Shown in pieces: positions 45,076-59,444 of a stretch of 64,000 nt of DNA. The stretch's first letter is position 1; each line of letters opens with the position of its first letter. The translations under genes were made by a program, and so were the position numbers. The DNA lies in NCBI RefSeq assembly GCF_026151205.1, contig NC_087079.1:992001-1056000 (forward strand). Direction: 5' to 3'. Origin of the DNA: Bolinopsis microptera (taxonomy: Eukaryota > Ctenophora > Tentaculata > Lobata > Bolinopsidae). The notes beneath the pieces were generated by a model. That model saw nothing but the letters and a program-made list of their open reading frames with translations, ran no database searches and was not told the origin of the DNA.

Positions 45076-48000
45076 GATTTCGGTTAGTGTAACTTATGGT
45101 AACTAGTAGTTGTATACTATGGATAAACTAAATGATTAGGGGGTCACAACAGGTTCAAATAAAGGATAACATCGCGTGCCACGGTGTGGTATCGCGGAGA
45201 GGATTGGGGGAAAACAATGAGAAACATTTTTTTTTTGGGCTTCGTTTGGGGGCTTGTATCCGTGGCGGATAGCGTTTTTTTGGCCTAAATAATGCGATTT
45301 TATTTTTTGGTCCTTGGCTTTTGTTATGTTTAAATATAAGTTTGGTCTGTACGTATTCCTCTTTATAGATTATTTTTGTGGGGTTTATTGTGAATGTGGG
45401 GGGTTAGTTGTGGCAAAAATACGGTCAGTTTTGAATTCCAAAAAAAAAACAAAATGGTTAACAGGGGACTTTAACCCGTTAGGGGGGCGATTATCAAGCC
45501 AAGGGCGGGAAGTTGTAAGTAAGAAGGAGCTCGTTCAGGATTTTCGGTCGTGCCTCTTTTCAATACCTTTTTTCTCCAACTAAACAGTGGTATTTCCTTC
45601 GGTACTCTACAAAACCTGTGGGGCCATTTCCTTTCTGCCCTTAATTCTTTCCTTTCTATTACGGGGGGCATTTAACACAAGGGTATGGCAAACCACTTGC
45701 ATCATAGCAATGTATTTTTTCCTCCCAATAGGGCTTCCAAAATCGGAGGGAGAATTTGTCTGGAAGGAATCGTCGTCAAGAATACCCATCACTTTTTAAG
45801 ATGGTGGGGGTGACCCTATGATGGGTTAGGCACCCCCCCCCACTGAAGATTTCAAAAGGTTTTTCTGAGGAAAGGATGGGAAAGTAAGTGTTGTTGGGAC
45901 AAAATACTCTTTGGAGGTACCCCTTTTTTATGTTACGTTGATAGGATTTTGATGGCTTTGAGTCCTCAAATATTGGAAGAATTTGTTAGTCGATTATAAT
46001 TTGGTGATCCGCCTTCCGCGTGTTGATTTGACAAGGAGACAAATCGTTAAGGAAATTTCAGGTATTTTTCCGCTTCCCCAATAAATACTCTCCCAAAAAT
46101 CATTTCCCTTTCAATCCTTTCTTGAGTTTTTCCCGATTCCAGTTCCGTAATGTTTGTTTTAGCTGCAGGGCCTGGGACATTACTCGTAGAGGGTTTGAAG
46201 TTTAGGTTCCTGGCTGCTTGAAAGATGGGGAACTTATGATTTGGGTATTTTTTTTCAGGGTTCCAAAACAAAACCAGGGCAGTTCGGATGAGAAGGGGGG
46301 GGGGGGGTGACGTTGGTTTCCTCCACCTTCACACACCGGGCTTTAAGGTGGGAAGGGCTCTAGGTGTTTTTCAGGGGGACCCCCAATAACCTTATTTCCT
46401 TGGGATGATGGTATCCTGTTGAGGATGGTAAAAATCACTTGGCCGATACCAGTGGGGGGTGGGGGGGGACAACGCTTTGTTGTTTACCACCTCCCCAGGG
46501 AAACTTGAATAGTTTGCCTCTTCCTCCCCTGTCCACGGTACCTTTTCATCAGGGTGGAACAGGCACCAACGTAAGACCCCCACGGTTGTTTTCCCATGTT
46601 CCCACCTTTTATGAATATAGCCCGTCTCGTTTTAAAAATTTCACTATGGGTGTTCATATGAATTGGGGTCCCCCAGGGGCCCAAATTGTATTTCCTGCAT
46701 TCTCTAGGTTCCCAACTATTTTTTTTACCCCCTATTTGGGGTCCGGGAACCTCTTGCCAGGGAAAGTTGGCTGATTTGCAGTTAAGGGGAGGGGGGGGGG
46801 CGAGCTCTGGTAAAACTTGTAGGTGCTTTTTGTGTTTACTTATGGGAACTTAGTAAGTGTTTTTACTATGTTTAAATAGGTAGGTTGTTACTAATGGTAA
46901 CTAGTAGGGTTTTTTACTTATTGGAAAACTAGAGCGGGGGAAAGCTATCCCAGGGAACCTCTGTTCCCAGGCTTCAGTTCAGGGAGAGAGGTGGACCCAC
47001 TTTCCAGAAGCAGCTTATGCTATTTTTATAGGACGGGCAATTGGGCAGATCCCGAATCCCGCGGGGGCCCACTTGGATTATAGATTTTGTAGGGTTCTTG
47101 CTAAGGTCGTTTATTTACTTGGTGAGGGTAGGGCCTTTACCGTACGTAAGGAAAGGGTTTTATAATTCAGTCCATGTGTAGGAAGGAGGGGTAGGAGGGG
47201 TAGTTTCTGGATAGGGCAAATTTTTAACTCTACGGTCTGGGCCCGTTATGCCGTCCGTTGTCAGCCATGGATAAAAAAGGGAGTACCGTCCCTTTTCAAT
47301 AAACCCCATAGTCTTGAGCTTCCCGGAGATTGGCGGATGGACAACTTTATTACTGTAAATGTTCAATTGTTAAACAGGGCCACACTGGTCAACTGCTAGT
47401 TTTTTTGTATTCGGGGGAGTTTATTATTTGCGACAGGAATAGTTTGGTGGGGGACAAGTCGGCGGGGGCTCTAGGTATCAAACATCCAGAAATTCATGCT
47501 GGGATATCTAGTTCACTGCACTTAAGAGGAAGGCCTGTAACCATTCATTTACTAGGGGGGGGGGACAATCCTAACTTCAGGTTCCTTTGAGTGTACAATC
47601 GTAACCCGGGTCTATTTTTTTCGCGTTTTACAAACCTGAGGGGGCAAGATTCTGGGGGTGGGACTAATTGCTAACTAGTGATCCCATTAATCATTAATTT
47701 CCCCTCTCCAAGTAAACATTTCATTGCTGGGACAAGGTATTTTTCATGTGAGGATATAAAATACATTTAAACTCATTCGTTGTTTTGATTTGCGGGAAAA
47801 CACCAAAGTGATTCTTGTTTCCTTTGGAGATAATATGGTAACATTGAACAAAACGTTGTTTACCAACGCAGGTTTGTGTCTACCTATCAGAAGGCTATAA
47901 GTTCGAAAAACGTTAAATTCCACAAACCATTTCGGCGTTTAACCTGACCTGTTCCCATGGTGTGGCTGCCAAAACACACAAAACAAACTTGGGCAATTAT

Positions 48001-48360
48001 CTTTTCCCTCTTTTTGGAAAAACCTTGTCTTATTAATCTTTACAATCCTCCGTTGAAGAATTTCTTTAACAATTTACAGCCCATTTATTGTTAATTGTGG
48101 TTTCTTTGCATTATTGGTTAACCAACTATTTTTTTTTTTGCCCATGTTTTTATCAAAAATAACTTCCATCGCTAACTTTGTTAAAGGGTGGGAACTCTCA
48201 CCCCCCGCCTTGGAAAGACAAGGAAGATTTGTACGTGGGCTTCGGGAATCCCTCCATCGTCATTCCTTTAGGGGAAAAAACCCCTCCTCGTAGCAGTAAT
48301 TGTTTTTCCCCTTTCGGGGTGACATTTACCCAGATTTTGTATTGTTAGCTGTTTTCAGGG
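45076..48360. other. Low-quality unique DNA, no gene supported
   Basis: Homopolymer-inflated sequence. Two degenerate copies of the GTTACCATGGTAACTAGTAG repeat occur near 45,090 and 46,890. Short ORFs (for example 46047-46271 minus and 47330-47590 plus) have no recognised domain. Confidence 0.4.
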
Positions 48361-50535
48361 GCATAACAGTAACCAGTTAAAACTGGGGACTTTTTGTCCC
48401 CTCACAATAACCCCAGAGGGCAGGTTCAATTTTCACTACCACCAATTAATTAAGGAGGGCGGGGGGAATCAATTTCCTTCCCACTTTAAATTCAGAACAG
48501 GTACATTTTCCTCACAATTAAAATACCAGAGGGCGGGGGGAAATTTTCCTCTCAATAAATTTCAGAACAGGGGGGGGGGAACACCATTTTCCTCCACAAT
48601 TACACTTCAGGAAGGCGGGGGGGGAATTTTTTCCTCACAATAATCAGAAAAACCAGGGACAATTTTTCCCTACACAATTATAAAAACCAGAGCTGGGACA
48701 TTTTCATCACACCCAATGAAAAATCAGGGAAAACACAGGGGACATTTTTCCTCACAAATAATTCCTGGAGCCGCGGACAATTTCCTTTCCACAATTAACT
48801 GAACAGGGGACATTTTCCTACAATAATTCAGAAGGTGCAGGGAATTTACCTCACAAATAAATCCAGGAGGCGGGACCATTTTTTCCTCACAATATTTTCC
48901 AGAGCGGGGGGGGGGGAAACCATTTCCTCACAATAAATCCAGTAACGGGACAAATTTCCTCACCAATACACAATATACCGAAGCAGGTGGGACCATTTCC
49001 TCACCCAATATTTCAGAGGGCGGGCGTGGGGGGGGGACTCTTTTCCTCACAATAAATCAGGTAGCGGGGGAGGGGGGAAACATTTATCCTTACCATAATT
49101 CAAGAGCGGGGGTACATTTTTTCCGCACAACTTTAACTCCAGAAAATAACAGCGGTATTTTTTCCCTCACAATAATTCAGGTGGCCGGGGAACATTTCTG
49201 GGACCATTAAATTCAGAACCAGGACATTTTCCCTCCCACAAATTATCCAAGAAGGCGGGTACACATTTTCCTTCACCAATTAAAATCCAGAAAAATCAGG
49301 GCGGGGAAAACATTTCCCTCTCAAATAAAACCAGGGAGCCGGGGGGGCGATTTCCTCCAACCATTAATCCAGAACAGGACAATTTTCCTCAACAATAATT
49401 CAGTAGGCGGGGGGGGGACCATTTTCCTCACCAATACCAGAGCAGGACATTTATTCCCTCACAATAATTCAGAAGCAGGGTGGGGACTTTGTCATCACAA
49501 AATTTAACCACGAGGCGTGGGGAACAATGTTTTCCTTTTCACAAAATAAATCAGTAAACAGGGGTGGACTTTTCCATCAACAATAATATTTTTCAGGAAG
49601 CGGGAAATTTTCCTCAACAATTAAATCAGGGAACAGGGGGACATTTTCCTGCACATAATCAGAGCAGGACAAATTTTTCCTCACATAATCAGAGCGGGGG
49701 GGGACATTTTTCATTCACAATTAATCAGAGCAGGGTACATTTCCTCACAAATAACCAGTGCAGGGACATTTCCTCCCACGCAATTAAATCAGAAGCAGGA
49801 CATTTTCCTCTCAAAGAATCCAGAGCGGGGTACATTTCTTAATCAAATAATCAGGGAACGGGGGGGGGGGGGGAACATTTTTCCCTCCACAATAATCAGA
49901 GGCGGGAAAAAAATTGACTTCGCAACTTAATGCAGGGCAAAAGGGCCAGGGGGAAACTTTTTCCTCCCCCCATCCAATAATCAGGGAGCAGGGGGGACAT
50001 TTCCTTTTCACCAATTTAAATCTGAGGGCTAGGGGTGGGGGGACATTTCCCTTCACCAATAATTAAGAAACAAAGGGGGGGGGACATTTTTCCTCCCCCA
50101 CCAAATAAATCAGGGGATAAACTGGGGAACATTTCCCTCACAATTAAACAGGAAATACAGTGGGAACATATCCTCACAAAAATAAAATCGAACAGGACAT
50201 TTCCTCACCAATAAAACCAGTAAATAACGGGGGGGGGAAAAACCAATTATTTTCCTCCCCAACAATAAAACCGGGCAGGCAGGGACAATGTTCTTCACCC
50301 CAATAAAACCAGAGCAGGGGGGGGGGACATTTCCTTCACAAATATAATCATAGGAGAGCGGGGAGGCGTGAATTTACTTCGCCAATAAAATTTTCAGAGG
50401 CGGGGGACAATTTCCCCTTCCACCAATTAATCAGGGAGGGGCGGGGGGGAATATTTAACTTCGCAAAAATTAAATCCAGAGGCGGGGGGGAGACAAATTG
50501 TTCCTCCCACTATAATATTTTTTTCAGAAAAAAAT
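48361..50535. repeat. Array of about 27-28 bp units
   Basis: The consensus is close to GGGGACATTTTCCTCACAAT followed by AATCAGAGC. Roughly 75-80 copies are present, with G runs and spacers of variable length from sequence noise. On the plus strand each unit has a pyrimidine stretch (TTTTCCTCAC), then AATAATCAG. Confidence 0.9.
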
Positions 50536-53500
50536 ATGCATTTATTTTTATTCGGGGGGGCCTCCCTCTGGGGGGGTTCTCTAATGTAAATGAAGGGGTT
50601 ACAAGGCAATATCAGAAAACAAAACAACAACCATCACGTAACTTTATTTTTTTTGTTTTCGTGGTCCAGTTTGTAAACGGAGGGTGACAAGGTGGTCTCG
50701 GGACATTTATCGGGGCCAACGAGAAAACTTTGTTGTTTAAAATTCTGTAAAACCCTCTACTTGAAGAGAGGGGGGTGATTTACCTTTATTGTTTTTCATT
50801 GGGGATGGTAAGATAAAAGTTGGAGGGGAAAAAAACCTTCTAAAAAACTTATGTTTAAAAGGTTGGAGGGATCGTTCTTATTAACCAAAATTTATTGGTT
50901 GTTTCTGGATTGCGGGGAGGAAGGGACGGACTAGATTTCGGCTTGTCGTTGATTTCTTCCTTGGGGGCCAAGATTTAGACCCGGGACCAATTGAAATTCT
51001 GAGGGGAAGGGGGAAAATTAATTTTTCAGCTTTGAATGGTCACAGTAGATTCCGGGATGTCCTTCCATCAACACAAAACAAGGGGTCATGGAAAAGAGGG
51101 GGTGGGCAAAAGTTGGGTTAAAAACAACACCTGCCAGGGTAAGAGGGGCTTCCAAAAGTAGGGGGCCTACTGGAGGGGGATTATCATTTCCTCAAAGGAT
51201 TCTAGAGCAAGCTCCCATTTTCTTCTATACCCCAACCTCCCGCTGATGGGTCAACCGTGTTTAATTTTCCATGGCCTTTTGGTGGTTATTGTGGGAAACA
51301 ACAAAAAACGGCGCACCTGCCTGTAAAAAACCTTGTTTTTTTGGCTAATCAGAATAGAGGAGAATTGTGGTAGACTTGTCCCCGAGGTGTGTTACCGTGG
51401 TTACTAAAGACTGCTAGGGAAGAAAGATCCGCTATTTCGTTAATCAGAACTTTGCTAAAGAGTCTGCGAAAAAAACCAGTTTAAACTTTGACCTTCCTAT
51501 GATTAGGTTTCCATTGGACGGCACGGTCATGAAATGGGTTATAAGCTTGTGTTAATGGATGAGATCTGGCCCCATGTTTCCCTAATATATGCAATACGTC
51601 ATCTCCCTCTCCATGAATTCTAGGGCATTGGCCGGAAGGGGAGGAATATAGGTCTAACGGGATTGGTGAAAGACGAAATAATTTTTCTTCCTTATTTCGG
51701 ATGGATGATTTTGGGGTCGCTAAAGAAGGAGGGTACCCAGAAAAGTTTACTCTTAATCATTGGTGGAAAAGATTATTGGACTCCACCGGGACGCCCCCCA
51801 CTTATTACGTTCGGGGGGGAGGTTTTCTACCTTTGCAGGTTTTCTTAAGGTTGTGGTCTTGGATCTTCATGGGATTAAAACAAATCTTGATATTCCCACC
51901 TATATAATAACCACATGTATTACTGCTAAAAACAACCAAACTGTACAATTAAAGGGTTTCTGATTGTTTAGATGTGAAACTTTCAACCGGCCCAAATATT
52001 TTTTCGTGGGCAGTAAATAAAAAAACACAAGATGGGGCTTATTTCAAGCCGGTAGGGGGGACGGTTTGGAGCAATAGGAACTTAAAATAGGTGGTGCACA
52101 AAAAAGATTTCTTTACTGCGGTTGGGAAGGGGGGGCGGGAAAAAAGGCGGGAAAGTAGTAGTATCTGTCCCGGCCCATTTTACGCAGCATAATCAAAAAA
52201 CGTTTCCACAGCTCCAAAGGGGAGGATAGGGTTCGAGTTTTTGTGGGGTGGATTAATAAACAGGAAAGTGTTTTCAGTCAAGAGATGTTTCCAAAATTTC
52301 TAAGGTCTCTTTCGGTGGTTGGAAACCCATGGGAAAACGGAAAGTTTTGTTAACCCACGGGAACCATTTAAATCAATTAAAGGGGGGGGGACAATAAATG
52401 AACCGTATGGAGTCAAAATGGGGCCCTGTTTTGGATTAATATACACCATTGTCTAAGGTAACCAAGGTAAAAATCCAACGGTTATCCAGGTAAACCAGGG
52501 AATAATATCCAGGGGTCACCAGGGCGTAAACCTGGTTTAACCCCAGGGATTACCAGGTTTACCACAGGGTTTACCCAGGGTTTTACCATAGTTACTGATG
52601 GGGTAATAGGGGGGGGACAGATTCCACCCATGCCAGTACCCTTGGCCTGGGAATTTGATTGACAATTGACTAGGGTATAGGCCTTATTTTTAGGTAATCG
52701 GGGGAAATACTGTGATATTAAGCTATGCTCCATAAATTTGTATTTTCATCCTTGTCAACGTTAAAACAACCGTCTACCTTTTGAAAAATTGAGTGGTCTG
52801 GAAGAGCTCTCATGGTCCGAAAAGGGGGGGGGTGTACTTGACTGTAAGTGACAAATCCAGGTCTTGTTCTTTGTTTTAAATTTTTGTATAAAAAAATAAC
52901 TTGAATCGTTGGCTCATAATAAAAAAACCCCCACTTGTTTTTTAATTTTTTAGGCCTGGGGTCATCATGTGTAAATATTTAAAATATGGTATTGTCCTAA
53001 ATTTTGTGTTCACATTTTTGTTAATGTGAAGGTTAACTTTTAATCGAGATTTGTTTTGGAATTTTTTCGGTATAATATTCCTTTCTAAAACTTCAAAAAA
53101 GATGCCATCAAATCATAAACTAAAAGTAAATCCCCCCACGGAAAAAGCTATTACCTCACTTGAAAATCCTTTTTCGCGTATTTTGCCTCCACCCAGTTGA
53201 GGAACCCAAATTAAAACCCTTGGTGAAGAAGGCGGAAATCTTTTGATAAGTTTTGAGCTGCTTCTGGAGAAGGGACAGGGGCACAGATCGGGCAATTGGC
53301 AGGGTTCCCATTCCCGCACATAAAAGTGCTTGGAATACCAAATCCCTTGATTTGGGCTGTAGTGTATCCGGGTTTCTTGGGGGGGACGCTAAATTGATTG
53401 CAGACTTTACACGATTTCGATAAACTGGTTTATTCCCATAATAATCAATCTTTGCTGAAGGCGAGGGATTGGAGATAAAAACTCGTTACCCATTTATTTA

Positions 53501-56500
53501 CTCCTTTCAACAAGGGTTCGAATTCTAAAGGCCTTTGGACTCTGGTGGGGCGTCTGTGGGGGACAAGCCGGATCCTCAACAATCATCATCTGAAATCTAA
53601 TTGGAAAAAGTCAGTGAAAAAGGGATTTTGGGTGGGGGCAAAATTGCGCTATGAGGGAGGGGAGGAGGGGAAAACTGTTGGCGGGAATGTTAGACCTGGA
53701 TGTTCCTTGTTAAAAGTGGTAATCCAACAGGGATGATATCCAACAAGCTTACCACCCCCCTCCTGCTCCAGTAAAAATGCACAGTATTGCAGGGGGGTTC
53801 TGGGAAGGGGGGGACTGAGGTGGTAGGGGTGGAGGGGGTTTCGTGGTTAATTGTTTCCACTTGCTTCCCCCCAGTAGGGTTCTCACTGCTTTCCTTAGTC
53901 TGGACGGATGTTGGTGTGGAACTTTCTGGCTAGGGTTCTCCCTGGATTGGATTTTTTCCCCGCCCCCTCCCTTGATCTTCAGAATCGGGGGGATGAAGTC
54001 CTTTTCTTGTTAAGCCACTGGGAAACTAAACCACGGCGAAAATAACAAGGAAGGGACGGAAGAGGATGGCCCGGTTAAACTAGTAATCCTGAAGATATGA
54101 AAATGGGTTTTCACAAAAAAAGGTTTGATATTGTGGAGTGTTGGTTTAGTTTCCAACAACTGTGGCGTGTGTTAAAACAACTTTGGACCGCTTTTTTGGG
54201 GGGGTTTTAGTTGAGAAGGTGGGGGAAAGGAATTCACTGTATGCTACAACAGTGGGTTTCGGGACCGGGGGGGGGCAGGATTCTGACCGGGAACCCCAAA
54301 ATAGGACTCCAATTTAAATACCTTTCAAACTCTACTTAATTTGTAACTATATATAACAAAATTAAAATTTTAAAAATCAAATAAGGACCTCAATTTAAGA
54401 AAATTGTATTAATGACCAAAAAAGGGGGGGGGGGGGACTTATTAAATAGTTGGATAAAACTTAAAAATTTCATTTGGACAAAATAGAGGGAAACATCATT
54501 CAAGGATAGAATCAGTCAAGGGGGCGGGTCCGGCCAGTTTTCCGCTGGTTTTGATTTAACTATCAGAGGTGTAACAATTTGATGAAAAAATTGCGTTATT
54601 GCATACTTAACAATTGTACTGGCGGGGGACTGGGGCCCATCACCTCATGTACTGAGGTTTTAAAAAATTGAAAAAATCCTAAACAAAAATCCCCAGCTGC
54701 GTTCTCATTTGCAATTTATGGGCAACGGCATTAGTTTCGGCGTGGGGGACGGTCCAGTGTCGTTTACCACCTAATTCGCGGTAGGCCAAACTTAGGGGTC
54801 GGTTTTCTCCCAAATAAAAGGCATTAAAATCTTTAATTCCCCCACTATCTCGGAGAAAAATTAGGAAACAATTTTTCAAGGAAAAATCGGGATTAAATCC
54901 CATTTAATCCATTTCGCCTGAAGGGGGAAAAAAAAATGTTGATAAGCGGTTACATTGAATTGCTCTAGGTGTAGGCAACACACAGTTGCCCGGTTTAAGA
55001 ATTTTGTTTATTCCTACCAATTTTTTAGTATGATTTCTTTTTTTGCGGGTCACAATACTGGAAGATTTCTTAAAGGATTTCACCTTGGACATCTTGATTT
55101 AAAATTTTAGCCCGCTGTAAAAATTTAGTGATTTTTTGCCGGGGGTATTCCGGCCCTCAGGTGCAAACCTTTTATAAAATTTCCCACTTGGTCTGTTTTT
55201 TTCCGGGAATATATAGAACGGAGAAATTTAGATTAATAATTACCGCCGAAAAGGGAAAGAGTCGGGGGTGAACCACCGTTTTAATTCCGTTCTTAAAATT
55301 ACTTTCTGTCAGATTAAGACAACAAAAAATAAACTAGGGGACGTTGATGGGGGGTCCCACAAAATTAAAGCTAACAAAGGGCGGACCCACGGGTGAGGGT
55401 TTTTAACCCGTCAGTCGGGGCTTCTAAGAGGTGGTACGTAATTAAACGGCGGGGGAAGCGGGGGAAGGTGCCCAAAGCACTGGTTAAATTATTTTTTTAC
55501 TGGACAATATAATTACAAGCCAGGGGATTACGGGGGGGGGGTGTGGGGGACGGATTACGGTTATAGCTTTCTTTAACTATATTTACCAGTCTTTGATTTG
55601 GGAAAAAAAATTGGGCCTTTACGTACGGTTTACCCCGGTTACTAGTTTGGGGGGGGGGGGACTGATTTTTCCCACACCGGCCAGATGTGCGGATGGGGGG
55701 GCTCCAATAATTTTAACGTTAATGGGGATGTATGGATGCTATTATAAATTAACATTTCCCGGATTAGTAAATGAAGTTAAATAAAAATCCGTTATATATT
55801 ATCGTTATAAACTATTAAAGAAATATTTTTTACGATTATAACCCATTTTCTAGTACAAGGTTGCGTTTCTGAAAATAATTGCATTGAGCACGCATCGGTG
55901 GGGGGGGGGACCAAAAAAAAAAACTTTTCCCCTTGCTATTAGCCTTGGCTTTGCTATCAAATTGGGGAAGGGGGGGCCCGGGCGCTTTTTTATTTTACTA
56001 TCGGGGACTCTTTAAAACGGGGACGTTTCCTGATTTTAAAGCAGATAAAATGTGATTAATGATTACGGTTTTTAATTAAGAAAATTTTTTCTTCGTCTTC
56101 AAGGTAGGGAAAATTTTTTACGGTAGAAAGTCAGCGCACCCTTAAAAATAATTTCCCAGAAACAATTATGAACAAGTAGCCAACAACCGAAATAATTTTA
56201 GTATAAATATAAAGGGCATTATTCTCACTTGCTTACGTTTCACAAAGGCTTCGCCTTCTTTAGGGGGGGGTGAACCCGTTATTAGATCAGCCCCCTAACA
56301 TGTGGAGTGGGAGAGGAGGTAGAGTGGGCGGATAATTTTCACTTAAATATAATCTTTCTAAACGGGAAATATCAAAATACTAACTGTTAAAAGCCCTCTT
56401 ATGTGGCCCATTGTTTGTCTAATCATACCACAATTTATACATTACTAGATTTCATTTACTAGGAGTTCCCCGCTGGGTGAAAGGAAATACGGGGAGATAA

Positions 56501-59440
56501 TGTCGGAGGGTATTTTCTATCGTACAAGTACTCTGGGACAACTATGAGGATTAAACCTTCCTATAAGGTTTTATCCCGATTGATAAAAACAAAAAAAAAT
56601 TCTAAGAAATTTTATATATTAATGTAGGATTCCTCTTTACTGGAACCTTCAGGGGGGGGGGGGGGGACTATTTCGCTAACAAATCCCACGAACTAACTAA
56701 ATATAAATCATGTTTGAAACAGTCCAGGCCCCATAGTGATCTCCGCCTTGCCTTTATTCGGATCTTATTTGCAACATGAAAACCAATACCGGGGGTCCAA
56801 CTAGTGGAACCGGTGTAAGTTGGGGGGACCATAATACTATTTGGGATATGAGTTGTAATTGAGGGGGAGGTTATAACTGATGTTTTGCTATACATCTCCC
56901 ATGACATCAATTCCACCCCATTTTTTCTCCCCGATTTCTGGATGTGATTTTCCAGTTTTCTACATTTTTCTCAGGTAAGGTCACATTATTAAAGTTTTGG
57001 AGGGCACACAGCTTTTGAAAGAAGGAAAAAGGTTACGCTGTTGGGGAACTTAAAAATTTGCTGGCATGTAATGATTTCCGGTTACCGGCAACCAAGAGAT
57101 TATTGTCAGGGCTGAGAACCTATCACACGCTGACCTTCTCGTGAAAATCCCGGGAGCGGTTCGTTATCGAGGTCTGGTGTTTATGGGCTTTCCATCTGTC
57201 CTCCATAGTATCCATAAACCAGTCTTCCGGGGACAAGCAAAGTGTTAGGGTTTATATGCTCGACCTTTGGTTTTGTGATACTCCGCACAGGGACTGTTTT
57301 TTTATCGGGGTTCCGTTGTTGGGCTATTTAGCCACTAAGGTTACCATGGTAAACATCTAGTGGTGATTAGCCTATATAAATAACTAAGGAAGTTTCAAAA
57401 AAAACAGAAATCTAGGCTTCTATTACCAGTATCAAACTTAAGCATCCTTTTAAGTGGCTTGTTTGAGGGCTACGTCTTTAATTATCAACTTGGGAAAATT
57501 GACTGGCGAGATAATCAACCACTATTTTATTAAAAGCAACTTGTCGCCACTAAGCAGAACTGGAAAGAGGAAATATATAAACATTTCTTGTTAGTCAGTT
57601 TTGTTACAAGCAATTTACTCAAAAGGTCATAATGGGGGGAAAACTTTGCTAACTGCGGGGGGGGACCCTCTCTTCCTCCGGGGCCAAAATTAATAAATAA
57701 CCCCCTTGGTCAACAAAGTCCCGCAGTTCAAGGGTTTTGGGTGGATATACAAAACGGTTGTAGTTAAAAGGCGCCTTAATGGGGGAACATAGTTCAAAGT
57801 GGTTAGAAAGGGCCAAACATCATTTTTTAGTTGGGGGGGACATCTTGAGGAAAATTTGAGGTTTGCTCCTTAACATTTTTTTTTTTTTCTTTAACCTATT
57901 ACCTCATTTTCTTCAAGGGATTTTCCACTAACCGGGGCTTTTAAAATGTAACCTTTCGGGGATAAAATAAAATCATTATAAACACTCGTGAGCCCTCCTG
58001 CCTGATCCATTCACAACATAGGGACTCTCGGGGGAAAACGCTTTGTAAGAATAGGATGCGGTACCGGGATTCAGGACATACATTATAATTAATAACCATT
58101 TTTTGCTTTAATAAATTTTAAATGGATCAAGATAGCCTTAAAACTAACCGAGGATCCCCCGCCGGGGTTTCCTTAATGTTCGGACTGCTTAATAATTTCA
58201 TGGGTTGTAATTACAAGGGGGCCTTGGTCCCTGCCGGATTGATTTCCAAAATGGTGTTTCCCCCAACATAATTGCTCCCACAGTTATTTGTTTTGCTGGG
58301 GGGGGCTGGGTTTGCCCATGGGTTGAGCTAAGGAGAAAACATAAGTATTTTTACGACAGTGTATTCTTGCAGGAGTCCAGAGGGAGAGATTATGGAACTT
58401 AGAAAAGAGGAAAAAGTTAACCCAAAAATAGTGACATAGGTAGGAGGAAAAAAGTTAACCGAATAGGTGGGGGGGACATGAGGGATAAGGAGGGTAAAGT
58501 AAATTACCAAAATAATTAAGCCCGGAGGAGTTATAAAAAACCATAATAATTTGTACCTGATGGATGGGTGTGCCGTTTTAAAATAGACGTTTTGGTATTA
58601 GGCTTATTAAGCGAACCATTTGATTAGATACAAAACTTTCTAGTATTTTTAAACTAACTTATAGGTATTATAGTTTTACTACAAAGGGGAGTTGTTTTCA
58701 GGACAGGGGGCCGTAGGGTAGGTTGCCCTTGTTATTTTAGGAAGGTATTTTAGTGTGCCTTCTGTTTCGGGGGTTTTCACGGCCCCCTGTTTCGGGGGGT
58801 ATGTCAGGCCCCACTGGGTCGGGGGGTTGGGTTGTAAGAGGACTGGTTTGTGGAGGGATTGTAGCTTTGCTTACGTTTACCGGGGTTGTTAGTTACCAAT
58901 TCTTAAATTGCGGAGGGGAGTATGCGGGACGGTAAGCTTTAACTCTATTAACTTCCGTTGGATTTGCGCAAATTTTTAAATAACCTTTTCTTCGGGTGTT
59001 CGTTAACTGTGGGTTTGTCTTTAAAGCAGAGGATATTTTTTTTGGGGGGGTGGAAGGAGTTTGTTGTACAATTCGCAAAAATTAATATTTTTAGGCTTCT
59101 GGCAATTATTTATTGTTTATTTTTTTTGTTTGAAAACCCCTTTACTTGTTCAGGACAAATCCCAAAATAAGTGTTTAAATAGAAGGAAAGGTACGGCTGG
59201 ATTGGAAAGCGGGTCTCTACAAGGAAAACGTTATTGGGGGTTAGTTAAAAAGGAATGTCAGCGAACCGGCAAGGTTTCTCGGGAAAAACAAGTTCCTCCG
59301 GTGGGGGACCATCAACTAATAAATAAAAATTTAACAAGGTATGGGGGGGGACCAGCTTTTTTCCCTTTTTAATGATTCGGGATTGGAAGCCGTCGGAGAT
59401 GAACAAACAACCCTTACGTTCCGGACAGGGGAACCAATTT
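50536..59440. other. Low-quality DNA, no gene supported
   Basis: Frames break constantly at homopolymers. Possible coding traces exist (minus strand 54,679-55,092, open for 136 codons with one stop; plus strand 51,663-51,963), but I cannot match them to a family. GGTTACCATGGTAAAC at about 57,338 and GGTAACC-like repeats at 52,440-52,590 are further relatives of the X-box motif. Upstream exons of the glutamate receptor or exons of the plus-strand gene could be hidden here. Confidence 0.4.
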
Positions 59441-59444
59441 CAGG

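Noticed and set aside
48361..50535. Regularly spaced short repeats suggestive of a CRISPR array
   Set aside because: Repeats are directly adjacent without unique spacers, and the window is clearly eukaryotic.
54679..55092. Two adjoining minus-strand frames as one gene with a stop
   Set aside because: They lie in noisy sequence, have no recognised motif, and splice sites cannot be judged.
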